A DNA stretch of 64,000 bases from Parus major (lineage: Eukaryota > Chordata > Aves > Passeriformes > Paridae). A program made the position numbers and the translations under genes. This document shows, piece after piece, positions 24,701-37,383 of this stretch (position 1 is its first letter; each line of letters starts with the position of its first letter). Location: the NCBI RefSeq assembly GCF_001522545.3, contig NC_031773.1, positions 22,297,438 to 22,361,437 of the forward strand, given 5' to 3'. A model generated the notes under the pieces. It was not told the DNA's origin. It saw only the letters and a list, made by a program, of their open reading frames with translations, and searched no databases.

Positions 24701-27700
24701 TATCTGATGTGCTTGCATGGGCATGAAAACAATTTTTAATTTTCTTCTTTTCCTGCTGACCAGAAACAATCTTTTTGCACACCTTTTTTTTGCCAGAGTA
24801 TTTTTTTCTATTTAAATAAAATGTATCATGAAAGAAAGAAGAAAAAAAACCACATTGAAATTAGCCAATTTGAAACACCTATGGAAAAATATCAAAGGGA
24901 AAATTATGGCTCCAAGGAAATGAAGGATTTCCCCTTTTATTGAGATGAGGTCAAGACTGATTTTGCAGTTTTCTCCATCATTTCTAGTCAGCTATCTATA
25001 TTTAGAGCTAGAAGTTGTTCTATGATTTTTACTTGGGCAATAAAACAGAATTAACAGGAGAGTTCTCTGTATTTGAAAACTTCTTTTTGTACCAAGGTCC
25101 TATTCTACAAATTAGATTTCTGTTTCCTTTTACTTATTTTCGTAGTCTGTTCAGTCTGATTCTTAAGCAGCTTGGAGCAGAATCTGTCTAGCACACCAAT
25201 ATTTTCCCAAATTAAGACAAATCACTGTGGTGCTGGTACTACTCAGTAACATTCTACTCCCTTTTATTAAAAGAGGTGTTATAAATGCTGATATAAAGTC
25301 AAAGGAAAATGGAACTTTTTCATCCTTCTTGGTAACCCAACTTATGATCAAGGAGCTGATTGCTGTTGCCACTGAAGGCACCAGTTTAAATATTTTTATG
25401 AAGTCCTTAAAGGAATGACTCACAGAGTGAAACTCGCAAAGGTCTAAATCTGGCAAATTCCAGAATTCCACTGTAAAATTTCATATTCATCAGATAATTC
25501 CTTAAATATCCAGGGCAGTCTTTTCCAAAGGTAAGTTATTTTAGTTAAACCAATGTATGGTAGGGTAATTGACTTTACCTTCCTATTGATAACATTGTTT
25601 TCTCCAATTCAGTGGAAGCAGTTCTGTTTAAAACTGACACTTTAGAAATGCCAACAGTCTATGTTTTCTTTGGGAATATTTCTAGATAAAACCACACATT
25701 CAGGTTGCAGAACCAGCCAAAATAATTCTACAAATTGGCACTGATTAATCATTACAAATGTCTGCCCCATTTGTTAAATATAACAAAAAGTCATGAAAAA
25801 TAAAATTAACAGCACCATATTTCTTATTAAATACACTGCAAAGCACACAAATTAATTAGGGAATATCAAAAGTGTAAAAATCATCAAAAGAGCACTATAT
25901 CAACAATAACTGAGAACTAAAAAATATAACCATTTTTCATTGAATTTTTTTCATTAGAAAATAAACCCCTACTATTTCAACACTTGTTTTCAGATTAAAT
26001 AATAAGCTTATTTCATGGAAATTAGAAGTCACCTGAGCCACATCTTCCAGTTAAAAATCTTTACTGAAGTCTAATCCACAGTTCTGTCAGCAATGCACTA
26101 TATTCCTGAGATACATCTTGCTCACCCTGGTGAAACCTTTGCTTTTGCTAGATGAGCTTGCATCTGTGTGTGGGGCCAAAATGTCAAACCTCAACATCTT
26201 TGTGTTTCCCCAGAGAACTGTGTGATCTAATTAGAAGCAATTCTATAATTACTTTTTCAGTAACTGAGACCTTTCTTAACACCTTTCCACAATAGCTTAC
26301 AAAATTACCTCACTTTTGACAGATTCTTCACCATTAATAGTTTTCCAGAAGATGTATGTTTGCTGTCAGGCACGAGAATAAATGCAACAGGAGAGCTGCT
26401 ATCCTGGGGAAGAAAATCACAAATAATTTCTTCCAGCCCTACAAGGCTGATAGGGATGGATGAACGTAGATTACCCATATTCCTTGCACAGTGCTAAAAT
26501 TGAGAAGGAGTCCCTCCCACTGCACGGATTTTACAGCCTTATCAGTGGGTGTAGGCTGAAATGGTAATTTTTTCTGCAACCTCCTTACACTGTTGTTCCC
26601 CCAACTAATCTTGCACTTCCTTCTGACCCAATAAAGATTCACCACTTACCAACATTACTGTGCAATAGTTTATGGTTTCCAAATCTGCTGACAGAAGTAT
26701 CAGGATGGGCTGAGCTGGCCCAGCCCTCTACTGCTACTCAGTGGTCTACATTTAAAAGCACTAAGTTTCATTCTGAGTTAATTCTAGTGCAGATTTCTCA
26801 GAACTGGCCGAGAATTTCCACAAAAAATTAAGAGATGTAAGTAAACAATTCTCTTGATACAGGTAATTTATAATTAATGTCATTCTGGATATGTTTCCAG
26901 CTGATAATTTCATGCACACTTGCACTTTTTCCTTCAGTGTAAATGTTGGTCTAAGTTTGGTGGAATGTAATTTAGAGCTTAGAGTCATTTTGTGCCCTGA
27001 AGATATTTTCATACATAGTTCATTTAATCGAGTTTATTATTCTAATATAAACTAGTTCAGGTCCCCCTAGCTATTTTATTAATTTATAAACTTTTCAAGA
27101 AGACAGCAGCAGAACATACCAAAGATGACAGCAATTGCTTGTATTTATACTGCTTAGATGGTGTCACTCAGTTTGCAGGAAAAAAAGGGTGTCATTATTT
27201 TCCCTCAATGGTTCTTTCATCTTCTTTCATTTCTAGTGTTCTGACCCATCCCTTTTGAAATGTGTAGGTCAGTCCTTAAAATAATCTTAAGAGTTAGGAT
27301 GAAACTGTAGGATAAAAAAAAAGTTTACATTTAAAAAGGATTTAATGCAGAACCATTTTCCCTGGCCAACTCTATCCTCATACAGTATTACTTTAATAAT
27401 ACTCTGTTACTCTTCCTTTCCTTGCTGTCATCTTCCAAAAGTTGCAAAATGGCTTCTGAGGAACTTTTCACATAATTAATTCTTTATGGTTGTCTTTATT
27501 ATACAGCACATCCAGTACTCCTATAGCCAAGACCTTTTTCTCTTTGTACATTTTATTTCTCGCTGAATTTTACCTATTTCATTATATCATTTGAAATCAC
27601 TTTACTTGAATAATGCCCTTAAAATGAAATAATCTGAGGGTACTTGGGTTTATCAACCTCTTCTGTCCAGATTATCTACTGAAGTAAGTGAGAGCTTGAA

Positions 27701-28993
27701 CAGCAGGTTTGTACTTGGTTGTTGCTGGAATTTTTCATCATCTTTTTTAAATAATTATTTTTGTAGTGTCTCAGAAGTTAACAGAGGTATTACTTTTTAA
27801 ATAAGTGTAGCTGTCTACATTAGATGGTGCAACTTTAAAACAAAGAGAAAAGCTCACTTTCTCAGAGCTATTTATCTTCTTTGAAGAGAGCTCTTGTTAA
27901 AATTATTTTTTCTTCGTTCACTTGTTTAGCCCCCAGCAAAGCAAGCTAACTGGGTTTTTTTCTTTTAAAATTTACTGGGTTTCTCCCCAGGTGCAGAAAG
28001 ATGAATCAACCCAAAAGCAATATAACATAACCAGTTTTCCCAAAACTTTAAATTTTCACTTATCAAAATTTCTTAGGCAAAGGAAATGCAGTGCTTCTTG
28101 TAAATCTATGACCCTGATTTCTCTTCTCATTTTAGATTTAGAGACAGCTAATGGCTTTGTACAGCAGCAGTCAATGTGGTGTACACATACAAAGCAAAAT
28201 TCAAATTTCTCCTAAAAGTATGAGGCTTCCTTGTGAAAACCATATTTGATGCCTTCTGAATTAAATAGCAATTGAATAAACATTATGCATCAGAAATAAC
28301 ATGAAAGAAAAGAGAGATAAAAAGTTGGATCCAATTAGGAGCTTGAGGAAGAGCAGGGATAACAAAGCTGAGTAACTTCTAGGTCCCAACAGTGCAGACC
28401 AGAGGTTAAATTGCCTAGAATTCCTAAGAGGCCATGAAAGTAGACCTGCAAGCTAAAATGAATTTGTAATGTGTGTGTGGGGTGAGGGTACAACCACAAA
28501 AGATAGGGCATAGAAGATGGTGTTTGAACAAACCAGCCACAAATGTCTAAGAATGAGAGTATTTCCACTTTCCTGAACTCAACCATCTAACTTGGGTGTA
28601 AGGGAAGATATCTCCTTCCACTTGAGATCTGTGCTCTCAAATGTAATTAAAAACTTTGTCAAGGTTAATATTTTCTGTTTCAATGAAGTTTCAACACTTC
28701 CGCTCTCAGTGTTCAAAATTCTAACACTGAACACAGAGATTTTCACTATGATTTAATTTATTTCAGGCATTACTTCAACTACATAAGTTGCTACATAATA
28801 CTTTCAGGCAGACCCACAATATAATTTTCAAGCTTTTCCTTAGCTCAAAAAGTGTTCCTTAGTTCAAAAATCTAGTGTAGGAGGTCTGTTTACAAATGGC
28901 AGTAAAATTTTGAACTCTGAACATTTCTTTGTTGGGAGTATATTTTCTACTAAGATTTGCCTTGTTCATGTACATTTGGACTTTATCTTCCCC
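21701..28993. other. A+T-rich DNA without recognised genes
   Basis: Long unassigned stretch. It holds a moderately G+C-rich, CpG-containing block at about 22240-22510 and an A+T microsatellite at 23022-23087. Frames of up to 102 codons (25163-25471, minus) are at chance level. I see no CR1 or LTR sequence. Confidence 0.5.
23022..23087. repeat. A+T-rich low-complexity, partly palindromic tract
   Basis: Alternating at/ta and aaata units with internal dyad symmetry. It could form cruciforms. It is not coding. Confidence 0.85.
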
Positions 28994-29022
28994 CATTAGA
29001 AAAAAAATATATTTTTCTAATG
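28994..29022. repeat. Perfect inverted repeat, 11-bp arms
   Basis: cattagaaaaa and its reverse complement tttttctaatg are separated by seven bases. The arms are A/T-rich, so the predicted hairpin is weak. No gene end lies near that would make it a terminator. Confidence 0.8.
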
Positions 29023-30454
29023 TGTTCTCTAATTAATTTGATTTTTGGGAAGTTGCAATTAAAAATTCAATTGAAGGACAATTTTATCCTACTCAAGACA
29101 ACTCCCCTAACACAGAATGTCAGCAGAATAATGAAAAAGATGGGCTGTATTTTACTTTTTTAAGTAAAATTTTGTACTGAGAGGGCCTGAGTTGCTCACC
29201 AAATGATTTCATATATAAATTATAAACAGCCCTTAGCTAAAAATTATGCTTCAATATCCAATGAAACTACTTCATAAGCAAAATTCCTTAGGACATCCAG
29301 TTTATCTAAGAGGTGCATGTCATTTAATCACTTTGTTTGGCATCCTTGAAACAGGGGTCCACTTACCAGGAACCTTTGACCATTTGTGCTCACCTCACTT
29401 TAGACTTATTTCACAAAAACTGGATGTTTCTTGTTATATACAAGAAACATTCTCTGAAAGTAATTAAATCAAATCCTACAAGTAACCTAAGAACAATGAA
29501 AAATAAATTTCTTCTCATCTCAGTGAAATGTATCATACTGATTCTGGCCTGTAGACCAAAACTAATTTTGTTGTCACATTTTTTGGATTTTTAATGCAGT
29601 CATAAACTTACAAAATATACAAATTTTTCTGACATACTTATGAGATATTAATTATTTACATTCTTGTCTATCAAAGTAGATCTGTTGTTTCTTTCTGACA
29701 GAAAAAAAAGTCATCTAAAAGATGTTTGAAACAGACAGTATACCAGAATGCAGTGCTGTGATTATTACAAGAGATCAAGTGTAGAGAAGACTTGAATAAA
29801 ACTAACAGGTAAAGAAGATAAAGAAAAGGAGTAAGCTGTGTTAGTGGTAAAACCAGGCACCCTACCTGAAAAAGTAATAACCCCTATCAGTGTTGGATTA
29901 ATCACCCTTGTAATTTTTGCTTTTACATCTCCAAAATGTGTCCTGTTTTAGACAGCCACAAAAATTGCCTCCTGGAAGACATACAAAATAAATAGGAGAA
30001 ACGTTTGTGCTCATTTTCTGATCTAAATCAAAATATCAATATAGTTAGGATATCTTCAAGAGAGTTCACCTCTCTTATACTTAGCTTTTCAAGATTATTT
30101 ATTCAAGCACTGCAATCTGCCTAAAATCAGAACATCTGGGGCCTGAAAACAACCTATACATATTTTGTAGTATAGCCAAGTACAGTGCCATCAAAGAATC
30201 CCTCCTACTTTGGTTTGTGCTGCCACGGATGCAGCCACAGATGGTGCGCTATTAAGACCCCAGCACACTGCTGGTAAAAGAAGACAGAAGCCATGGGATT
30301 GTCCCTTCTCTTAGCATCCTTACAACTTTCTAAGGTTTTATTCTATGGTTTTTTTTCTATAGGAAGACCATGTACTATCTTTCCACTAACTGTGTTGTCT
30401 TATTTGTCCTTAAAATAGCCTTGAGCACCATTCCCCCAAGAGCTAAATAGTGTA
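29023..30454. other. A+T-rich DNA without recognised genes
   Basis: Unassigned DNA. A short stretch at 30190-30270 is somewhat richer in G+C and has two CpGs, without coding potential. Confidence 0.55.
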
Positions 30455-30507
30455 AGTGAGTGAGTGAGTGAGTGAGTGAGTGAGTGAGTGAGTGAGTGAG
30501 TGAGTGA
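30455..30507. repeat. (AGTG)n tetranucleotide microsatellite, about 13 units
   Basis: A pure run of 53 bases. A run of this length and purity is likely polymorphic. Confidence 0.97.
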
Positions 30508-30806
30508 ATCACCTTTTTGAAGTCTCAAACATGCCATTGAGACTACTTTTAAAAAGTTGCCCATGCATATCTGTTAACACCTTTGGAGATGTGCACCTCA
30601 GCTCATGTCATGCTGTTATGGAGCAGTGGTTGTACCATTACTCAGGAAGAGGTATGGATTGAAGCAATCAGGAAAAGCTCCCTTGTACAGATTTAATTAA
30701 TGGGGATTGCTTTTATTTGCAGTTTAATTTCTTCCTCTTTCTTCCCTTATTCATCACTCTCATCAATATAATTTCTTAGACATATGTCAAAATAGCTTTG
30801 TGTCTC

Positions 30807-31361
30807 TGTGATGGTGTTAACCCCAGCCTGCAATTAAGCACCATCACTTAATTATTAAGCACTTGCTCATTTCTATCTTCACTGCTACCAGCAGGATACA
30901 GGAAAAGATCAGAAGAACAAAATTTAAAAAAATTATAGATAAAGATGGGTAAACAGGTGAAAGAAACAGAGAAAAATCCCAAAGCCACCAACAAAATAAA
31001 GCAACAAATAAACCCAAACAAAACCAACCAACCAAGAAAGTGATGCAAAGGCACTCACCTACTCCCAGTCAGCAGATCAGTGCATAGTCACTCTTCAAGA
31101 AACAGATACAATGGAAAAAGTACACCATCACCTCTCCAGCTTTTTTATTGCCGAGCATGACTTTATAGAGCACTGAATATCTCTTTGGTTAAATAGGAAC
31201 AACTGTCCCAGCTGTGCCCTTTCCAGCATCTTGCCTGTTCCTAGCCTACTTGTTATGGGGACAAAGTCTAGAAGAGAGATGTTGATGCTGTGGAAGCACT
31301 CTTGATCAACAGGTGTAATATTGGAGGATCTAGGTTTTGTTGCACTCAAGTGATTCTAACA
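30807..31361 (-). mobile_element. LTR of an avian ERV (same family as the 18-kb LTR)
   Basis: On the plus strand it begins tgtgatggtgttaaccccag, the reverse complement of the LTR 3' end. It passes a segment with gtgatgcaaaggcactcacc and one with caactgtcccagctgtgccc, both family-typical. Counting to the tgttagaatc start on the minus strand at 31361 gives about 555 bases. The TATA region corresponds to tataaag on the minus strand near 31154. The CRE of the 18-kb copy is decayed here. Divergence from the 18-kb copy is high. Confidence 0.75.
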
Positions 31362-31600
31362 ACTCCCCTTGAATGGGTCAATGACTCCTGTTTCCTGAAA
31401 AGGTGTGGAAAAGTCTTCATGAATTTTTTTGATTAATTTTTTACTGTGGAATTTGATAATAAACATGTCATCATTGAATGGATCGCAGGGGACCTTAAAG
31501 ATAGTCAATGAAGCATTAAAACCAGAATGAACAAGAGGCTGTGAACATACTGTTAATATACACTGCCCTACTGCTAGCACTAACAACCATTTGTCCTAAT
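31362..31600 (-). mobile_element. Possible ERV internal remnant upstream of the LTR
   Basis: Directly before the minus-strand LTR start lies a purine-rich caaggggagt (minus strand, about 31362-31371). It resembles the polypurine tract that precedes a 3' LTR. A 76-codon minus-strand frame ends in it. If this is a polypurine tract, the LTR is a former 3' LTR and these bases are the last internal sequence. I cannot recognise a retroviral protein in it, so it may equally be ordinary flank. Confidence 0.25.
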
Positions 31601-34027
31601 ATGTCTGATCTTGATTTCCACTTTCTGAAGTTTTTTTATTGGTTGTTTGGTTTTTTTTCAGGCAGAAATAGCAGGGACAGGGAGAGCAAGACAGTAAAAT
31701 ACAGCTGAAGTTTCAATGTTAGGTATATTTTATGATGCAATATCAGAAAGAGCAAAATATAATTTTAAATTATTGCACTTAGAATCATTATAATCATAGA
31801 TATTGTCATAATGAAGATAAATACTTTTAATAAGCTATCTGGAATTTTACTTAATATTTGACAAGAACAACATTCTTAAGATAATTAGTCTGTATTTAAA
31901 ACACTTCATAGGAGTTGATAACAGCAACTTAAATTTCAAGCAGGTCCCAAGTTGCTTTTCTTGAAAAAAATTAAAAAATTAGAACTGTTATTTGCAAGAC
32001 TAAAAACACTCATATGTAAATGACAGCTGTGATCATAATACAGAATTTGATCAAAAACTTTTCAAATACAACCTAAAAAAGGAACTTTGCAAAAGACTGG
32101 TTCAGACACATAGTTGTGTGACAGTAGTGAAAGCAAACTTCTTAAAAGAGAATTAGGAACTTCAAAATCTAGGACTTAAAAAAAATATTATTGGAGTTCA
32201 CCTGAGTCTTCAGAATTCTCTGCTATGAACTTCTAGATACTAAGAAAATAAAAAAGCTTGTCTGAATTATTCAACTGTCTGGATTATTTAAATAGCAGTT
32301 CTTCCACAGTGATTATTTTATAATTTATTTTTATTTTGCAAAACTTGCTTCAAAAACATACATATTATAGAAATTACATTTGGATTTGTCACCTGAAGTA
32401 AGCCTTTTGTACCAATCCAATTATACCAGAACCACATTTAAACCAAAACGACAAAAACTGCAAATATCATTAGGCCTCAGGATAATGACAAATGAAGACT
32501 GTTATTTTAACACCACCTTTTTTTAATCCAAGTATAGAATATAGATATAGTATGTTGCATTGCAGTAACAATTCCTGGCATTGTTAACACATTGAAGAAT
32601 TTAAATGTCAAGTTACTGATATTTGGAAATTTGCCCTTTGGTATAATTCTGTTCAATAAAGCTAAGCCATTGTGTTTCCTGCACAGTGTATGTTCACGAG
32701 CTGCATGGTGCTGCACCAGCCTGTCATCGCAAGCACAAATAAAAATATTCAGGCAGGAGATCTCCTGAATGTAAAACATTCTACTACATAATACATTTTA
32801 GACCTGAGATAGGAGAACCAGAGAAAAGATGAATAAAACAGAATTCAAAGTCTTGTAATTAAGTCACTCATCTTTGACCTTTAGGTAGCTGAAAGAAAAT
32901 ACCATTTTTGCTGTTATAATAAGAGTTTTACCTAAGCAGCCTGAAGTCTGTGGCATTTAAAAATAGTGAAAAGGTGTTGGAGGGACTTTCTTCTTTATTT
33001 TTTTTTACAGCATAACAGTACTGTATAACTGCATTGCCCATCATCAGAGAAGGCTAACAGAAAAATAACACTGTAACACTAACTGCTTAATTTTTTCAGG
33101 AAAATTGTCTGTCCTCTAACATAACCATCTCCATGGAGGTTTAGCTGAGAGCTGTTGGTCAGCCTATCCTGAAGCCCATAAAAGTGCCAGGCCTCCACAT
33201 GTGTCCTTGGCATGTCCCTCTCCTGCTCAGCATGGCCTTTCAAGCAGGCATTTACTAGAGAGGATTATGGGGCAAGCATTCAGAATTGAATTGCATCTTG
33301 GCTTGATGCGTGGTCTTACATGCTCCTTCAAAATGCTTCAGCCTTTTAAAGGAGCATGAAAAGGGAAAATGAAAGCAGATTTCCATCTTCAAAGAATGTA
33401 AGATACCTCAAATGCCAGTGATGCCAGAGCTCTAGCGATTTTAATTTCATAATTGCTTTTGTGATATCTCTTTGAAATGATGGGAAAATACAAGAAGTTG
33501 GAATGTTGAAAATGTACTGCAAGGACCAGAGGGAGGAAGAAATTTAGGTTTTCTGACTATAATTTATTCTTAAATAAATTCAGATCCAGCATATCAATGT
33601 GATAGAGGAGGCTTTAGTTTAGTGGTTCATTAAGAGAAATGCATTTTTAGAAGAATTTGAATGAACAGAAAATACAGTTTTGGCATAGACGGAAGTCACT
33701 TCTTACCATATATGAGCATGGAAGGAAGGACAAAAATGAGAGGAGCAAAAGAAAGTTTCCAGGCACCTCAGTAGAAGACAAATATGAAGGTAAAAGGCAC
33801 ATGACATCATTTACAAGGTAGCATTTTTTTTATTAATTATTTTAACAAATTACTTTCTTCCTCTGGACAGCTATGTTAACTATCACAATAGATGACTACA
33901 CAAAGAATTAAACTTTTTCATTAATTCTTATTTGGTCCTATCCTGTGCACTAACAGACAACCTGAACTATGTTGGAGAGACATATCATATTTATTGGTAT
34001 CATTGTAGGGACTTAAAGTCAAACTAC
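31601..34027. other. A+T-rich DNA without recognised genes
   Basis: Unassigned DNA with one notable inverted repeat (33319-33358). No exon or known repeat. Confidence 0.55.
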
Positions 34028-34134
34028 ATTATATCTAACTATATATACATAAATATATATCCATATACATACATATATGTGTGTGCGTGTATATATATAT
34101 AAAAGTATGTACATAAATATATATATAGTTATTG
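34028..34134. repeat. TA-rich low-complexity tract
   Basis: tatata/acata units with a central gtgtgtgcgtgt step. The outer parts (aactatatata and tatatatagtt) are inverted copies, so it may extrude as a cruciform. Open frames through it are repeat artefacts. Confidence 0.85.
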
Positions 34135-34757
34135 AATATCAAGGTCCTCTGTGGGACACAGAGTTTGTCAACTGCACCACTTACCTCTTTATTTTGCTGA
34201 GTTTGGGAACATACTAATAAAAACAATGGCTCTGTGCTTTTCCCTTGGACCAAAGGCCTTGTTGTGCTGGGGGAGTCATCTTCTGTGGGCAGTGATGGAA
34301 TACACTTCCCTCTCCCTACCTGAGATTGATGTAAATGGTTTTATAATGTGGGCTCCCATGGTCATAGCTCATCCTTAAGCTGCTTAATGCTGGTAATAAT
34401 ATTAACTAATACTGTTGGCACACTGTGGGGCTTGTGTAATCTGGTGTCATCCTGGTGTAACAGAAAACAAACTTTAGGTGTGGCGATATTGAAATGATCC
34501 CTGAGGTGTCCAGTTCTTGGGTGGCAGGGTGTGTGATAAGATTTGGCAGATTCTTAGGGCAGTCATCACCCATTGCTGGGACTTTATACCTGAACAGGTA
34601 ATCAATCCTGAAAAACTGAGGCATCACCTGACAGAAGGGCACCTTGCCAATCCCAGTGAAAACCAGCAACTTTTCTCCCTGTGCCTATTAAGCCACAGTT
34701 CAGTACTCTCAGAGGACCATAGTTAAATTAGAAATCTGAACTGTATTTGAGGACACT

Positions 34758-35811
34758 ATGGCTGAGATAGGTACTCAAACAACAACTGCAGTAATTGCCC
34801 CAGCAGTGGTAAAGGAAAAATGAATAAGGCAAGCTACAGGTCTACATCATTGATTAGAAAGGGTGGAAGAAGCAGGAGAATCAGGATAGGAGAGGTCAGA
34901 GCTGGTCCTCCAACAAATAAATTGAAAGGAGTGAGACAAATCAAAGAGAACACCAAAGTTACGCAGTCCCTGACCTCATCAGAACTTTCAGACTTTCTAA
35001 AAGATTATGGCCTCCAGCCAGCTAAGGGGATTTCTGTCTGGCTGCTTCAGTGCTGGATAATGGCACTGACAGTGAACAATTAGAAGGTCATGAAGCCCAA
35101 CAGCTGGGATCCCTTGCTAGAAATCAAGAAAAAGAGGAATTGAAAAAAAAGAAACAATTTGTGGTTTTTAGAGACAGCTCCTCTCAAGTGTGATAAGTGG
35201 CAAGATATCCATTTTGCAAACTTCCTAGGCAAGTGGACCATTGTAAATGAAGGTATCCACTAGTTGAGTGTTTTAGCAACACTGAAAGTCATCTGTAGTA
35301 AACTAGAAAGTGATGAGTCCACTAAAGATCCAGAGGATGTCTGTTGCTCAATGGCCATGTGGAGGAAGGTGATTCAAAATGCCACTGCATCACAATCCAG
35401 CAGGTTGGTAGCAAATGTTTTACCTGGAAATAGGTACACCACCTGTAAACATGGCATCCTCCTGGCTCCAAAACACAGAAGAAACACTGTGTACTTCCAC
35501 ATTTCTCTGGTCCAGCACCTCAGCTCTCAGAGGCAGCCCAAGAGACCAGTTGTCTCCTGCCCCAGTCAGAGGGAAAAGAATCCCCAAGCAAAGGTCATGG
35601 TTCTTTGGTTCTTTCTGTGTGATTGGGGGAAGACATGAGGAAGTGGTATGGAGAACTTACCTTCAAGCTGGAAGCCCATGTACATGAACTCAGAGGGAAG
35701 AGAGCTGTTAAGGGGTCACCCAGGAGGACTGTCAGTGTAGCTGCCACAGAAGCACAAAAGCATGATCAGTCAGTGTTCTCCCAGACAGAGAACAAAAATC
35801 ACCTCCCTTGA
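34758..35811 (+). pseudogene. ERV gag-like pseudogene
   Basis: Gag forms the retroviral particle core. The start context is an atg followed by an open stretch of about 20 codons, after which a stop and a shift (near 34815) move the frame. The next open piece is 34820-35083, then stops, then 35264-35638 in the same frame, then a shift near 35630 into 35623-35811. The composition (charged, Ser/Thr-rich, few hydrophobics) and a WFFL-type segment fit gag-like proteins of bird ERV-L elements. No CCHC zinc-knuckle is visible. At least two frameshifts and several stops show long decay. Confidence 0.65.
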
Positions 35812-35962
35812 TCCTGGTGAGGGGACTTCTGGTCTGGTATCAAAAAGATCAGACACTGAATACCCTGACCAGGAACAGGAATAGAGGGTACCTGCCTTTG
35901 GCCAGGGGGAGGAAAGGGATGAATGGGCATACTGGACTGTGTGCATTCAATGGCCTAGCACA

Positions 35963-36240
35963 TCAGATCCACAGAAGTATAAAGCTTTAGTAGATACTGG
36001 TACACAGTGCACACTGATGCCATCAAGACACACAGGGGTGCAGAATCCTTCTAGCTCTCTGGAGACACAGGGAGATCCCAAGAGTTCTCTGTATTAGAGG
36101 CTGAGGTGAGTTTTAACAAGAAGGAAAAGCAGCCCACTGTGACTGGCCCAGGGGCCCCTTGTATCCTTGAAATGGACTACCTCAAGAGAGGGTACTTAGG
36201 GATCCAAATGAGTATCAATGAGCTTTTGGTGTAGCTCTAA
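35963..36240 (+). pseudogene. ERV aspartic protease pseudogene
   Basis: Retroviral protease is a dimeric aspartic protease that cuts Gag-Pol. The catalytic DTG triplet is encoded at 35993-36001, preceded by KALV and followed by TQCTLMPS. A later stretch (36139-36198) reads GPGAPCILEMDYL, the form of the protease C-terminal part. The DTG and the C-terminal part lie in different frames, with a stop (tag near 36100) between them, so at least one indel separates them. It shares its frame with the main gag pieces. Confidence 0.7.
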
Positions 36241-36270
36241 ATACAGAGAAGATCAGCTACCTAGTTACCC

Positions 36271-36908
36271 TTTAGCTGAATCCCAGCTTTCATTTAATTC
36301 CAAATAGTTTTGGAGATTCAGTGGTAGAAAAAGGTCTATCTGTCAGCCTCTGGGCAGTGACCCAGAAAAATTAAATCCCTGGGCCTTTACATCTGTACTT
36401 CCAATCCTCACAAGCTCTTCATGCACCTTGCACTGTCAGTCCAGTATTGATTTTTGTTCAGGAATTTTTTTGGTTCCTGACTGGATTCTTTCTCTGTGTC
36501 CTGGCAGGCCATTATATATTACTTATCTGGACAGGTTTCAGCTTCTGCTGACTGTGGTGTCTTTCATATCTTCCAGCTGCTTTGGTCACAGGGCTTCCTT
36601 TTACAGAACTATGCAACAGTTCAAGGTATGTTAAGTGGGAGTTTGAAAATTGTGGACTAAGGTTTCAGCAACTTTAACTACTCACACAAAACTACTCTAT
36701 GATACATTTAAAAGAATTCAGTTAGTTAAAATTATATTTCAATACAATTTCTACATACATGGCACATAGAAATATTAGAGAACTACTTGTGCAAGTTCTT
36801 GTTTCCTTGAAGGCTGCATTTATTACGCTAACATCAATGATTTAATACTTCTTTATATACATATAACAGAGAAAATGCACAACAGATCAATACACAGTAA
36901 AATAATAA
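36271..36908. other. Unassigned DNA after the ERV fragment
   Basis: No reverse transcriptase, LTR or other feature is recognised. The 68-codon frame at 36428-36634 has no protein-like features that I know. The exact 3' end of the ERV insertion cannot be fixed by eye. Confidence 0.5.
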
Positions 36909-37383
36909 TTCACAGAATCACAGAAATATTTAGGTTAGAAAAGATCTCCAAGGCGAATTACCACCTTGTCAACTAGTGACATAGCACTGTCATTCAGTCA
37001 TTTCTTCAACTTCCTCCAGGGATGGTGACTCCACTGTGGGTAGCCCATTCCAATGTTTAACAACGTTTTTCATGAACAAATTCTTTCTGATATCCAAACT
37101 GAAGCACTCCAGGAGCAGCCTGAGGCCATTTCCTCATGTCCTGTCACTGGTTTCCTGGCAGAAGAAGCCAGCCCCCACCTGGCTACAACCTCCTTTTACA
37201 GGATTGCAGAGGGTGATAATGTCTTCCACTAAACAACCCAAGTGACCCAGGCACTCCTCATATGGCTCACTCTAGACGCTTCATCAGCCTCTGTTGCCCT
37301 TCTCTGGACATGTTACAGCCCTTCTATGTCTTCCTTGTAGTGAGGGGTCCAGAACTGGACACAGAGGCATGGTCTCACCAAAG
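36909..37383 (-). mobile_element. CR1 LINE, 3' portion
   Basis: On the plus strand it begins cacagaatcacagaaatatt, the reverse of the CR1 3' end. It continues through the 3' untranslated region and the last part of ORF2 (ccccacctggctacaacctc, cgttgccc-type segment at 37297, gtagtgaggggtccagaact). A small deletion of about 20 bases lies near 37224. It is 5'-truncated at about 37383. ORF2 is broken and inactive. Confidence 0.93.

Larger units (their letters stand above)
34395..36270 (+). mobile_element. ERV-L-like endogenous retrovirus, internal gag-pro fragment
   Basis: A decayed internal segment of an endogenous retrovirus in sense orientation. About 34395-34757 resembles the leader before gag. 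gag-like sequence starts at an atggct at 34758 and runs to about 35811. A protease-like part with an LVDTG active-site motif follows at 35984-36001. No recognisable reverse transcriptase follows. The sequence becomes unassignable at about 36270, so the copy is truncated after protease. I find no LTR directly on either side. The reading frame is broken several times by shifts and stops. It is a relic and non-functional. Confidence 0.7.

Noticed and set aside
34035..34253. Tyr/Ile/His-rich minus-strand frame
   Set aside because: Translation of the TA-rich microsatellite.
30807..36270. One provirus made of the 31-kb LTR and the 34-36-kb gag-pro fragment
   Set aside because: They are in opposite orientation and separated by about 3 kb of unassigned DNA.
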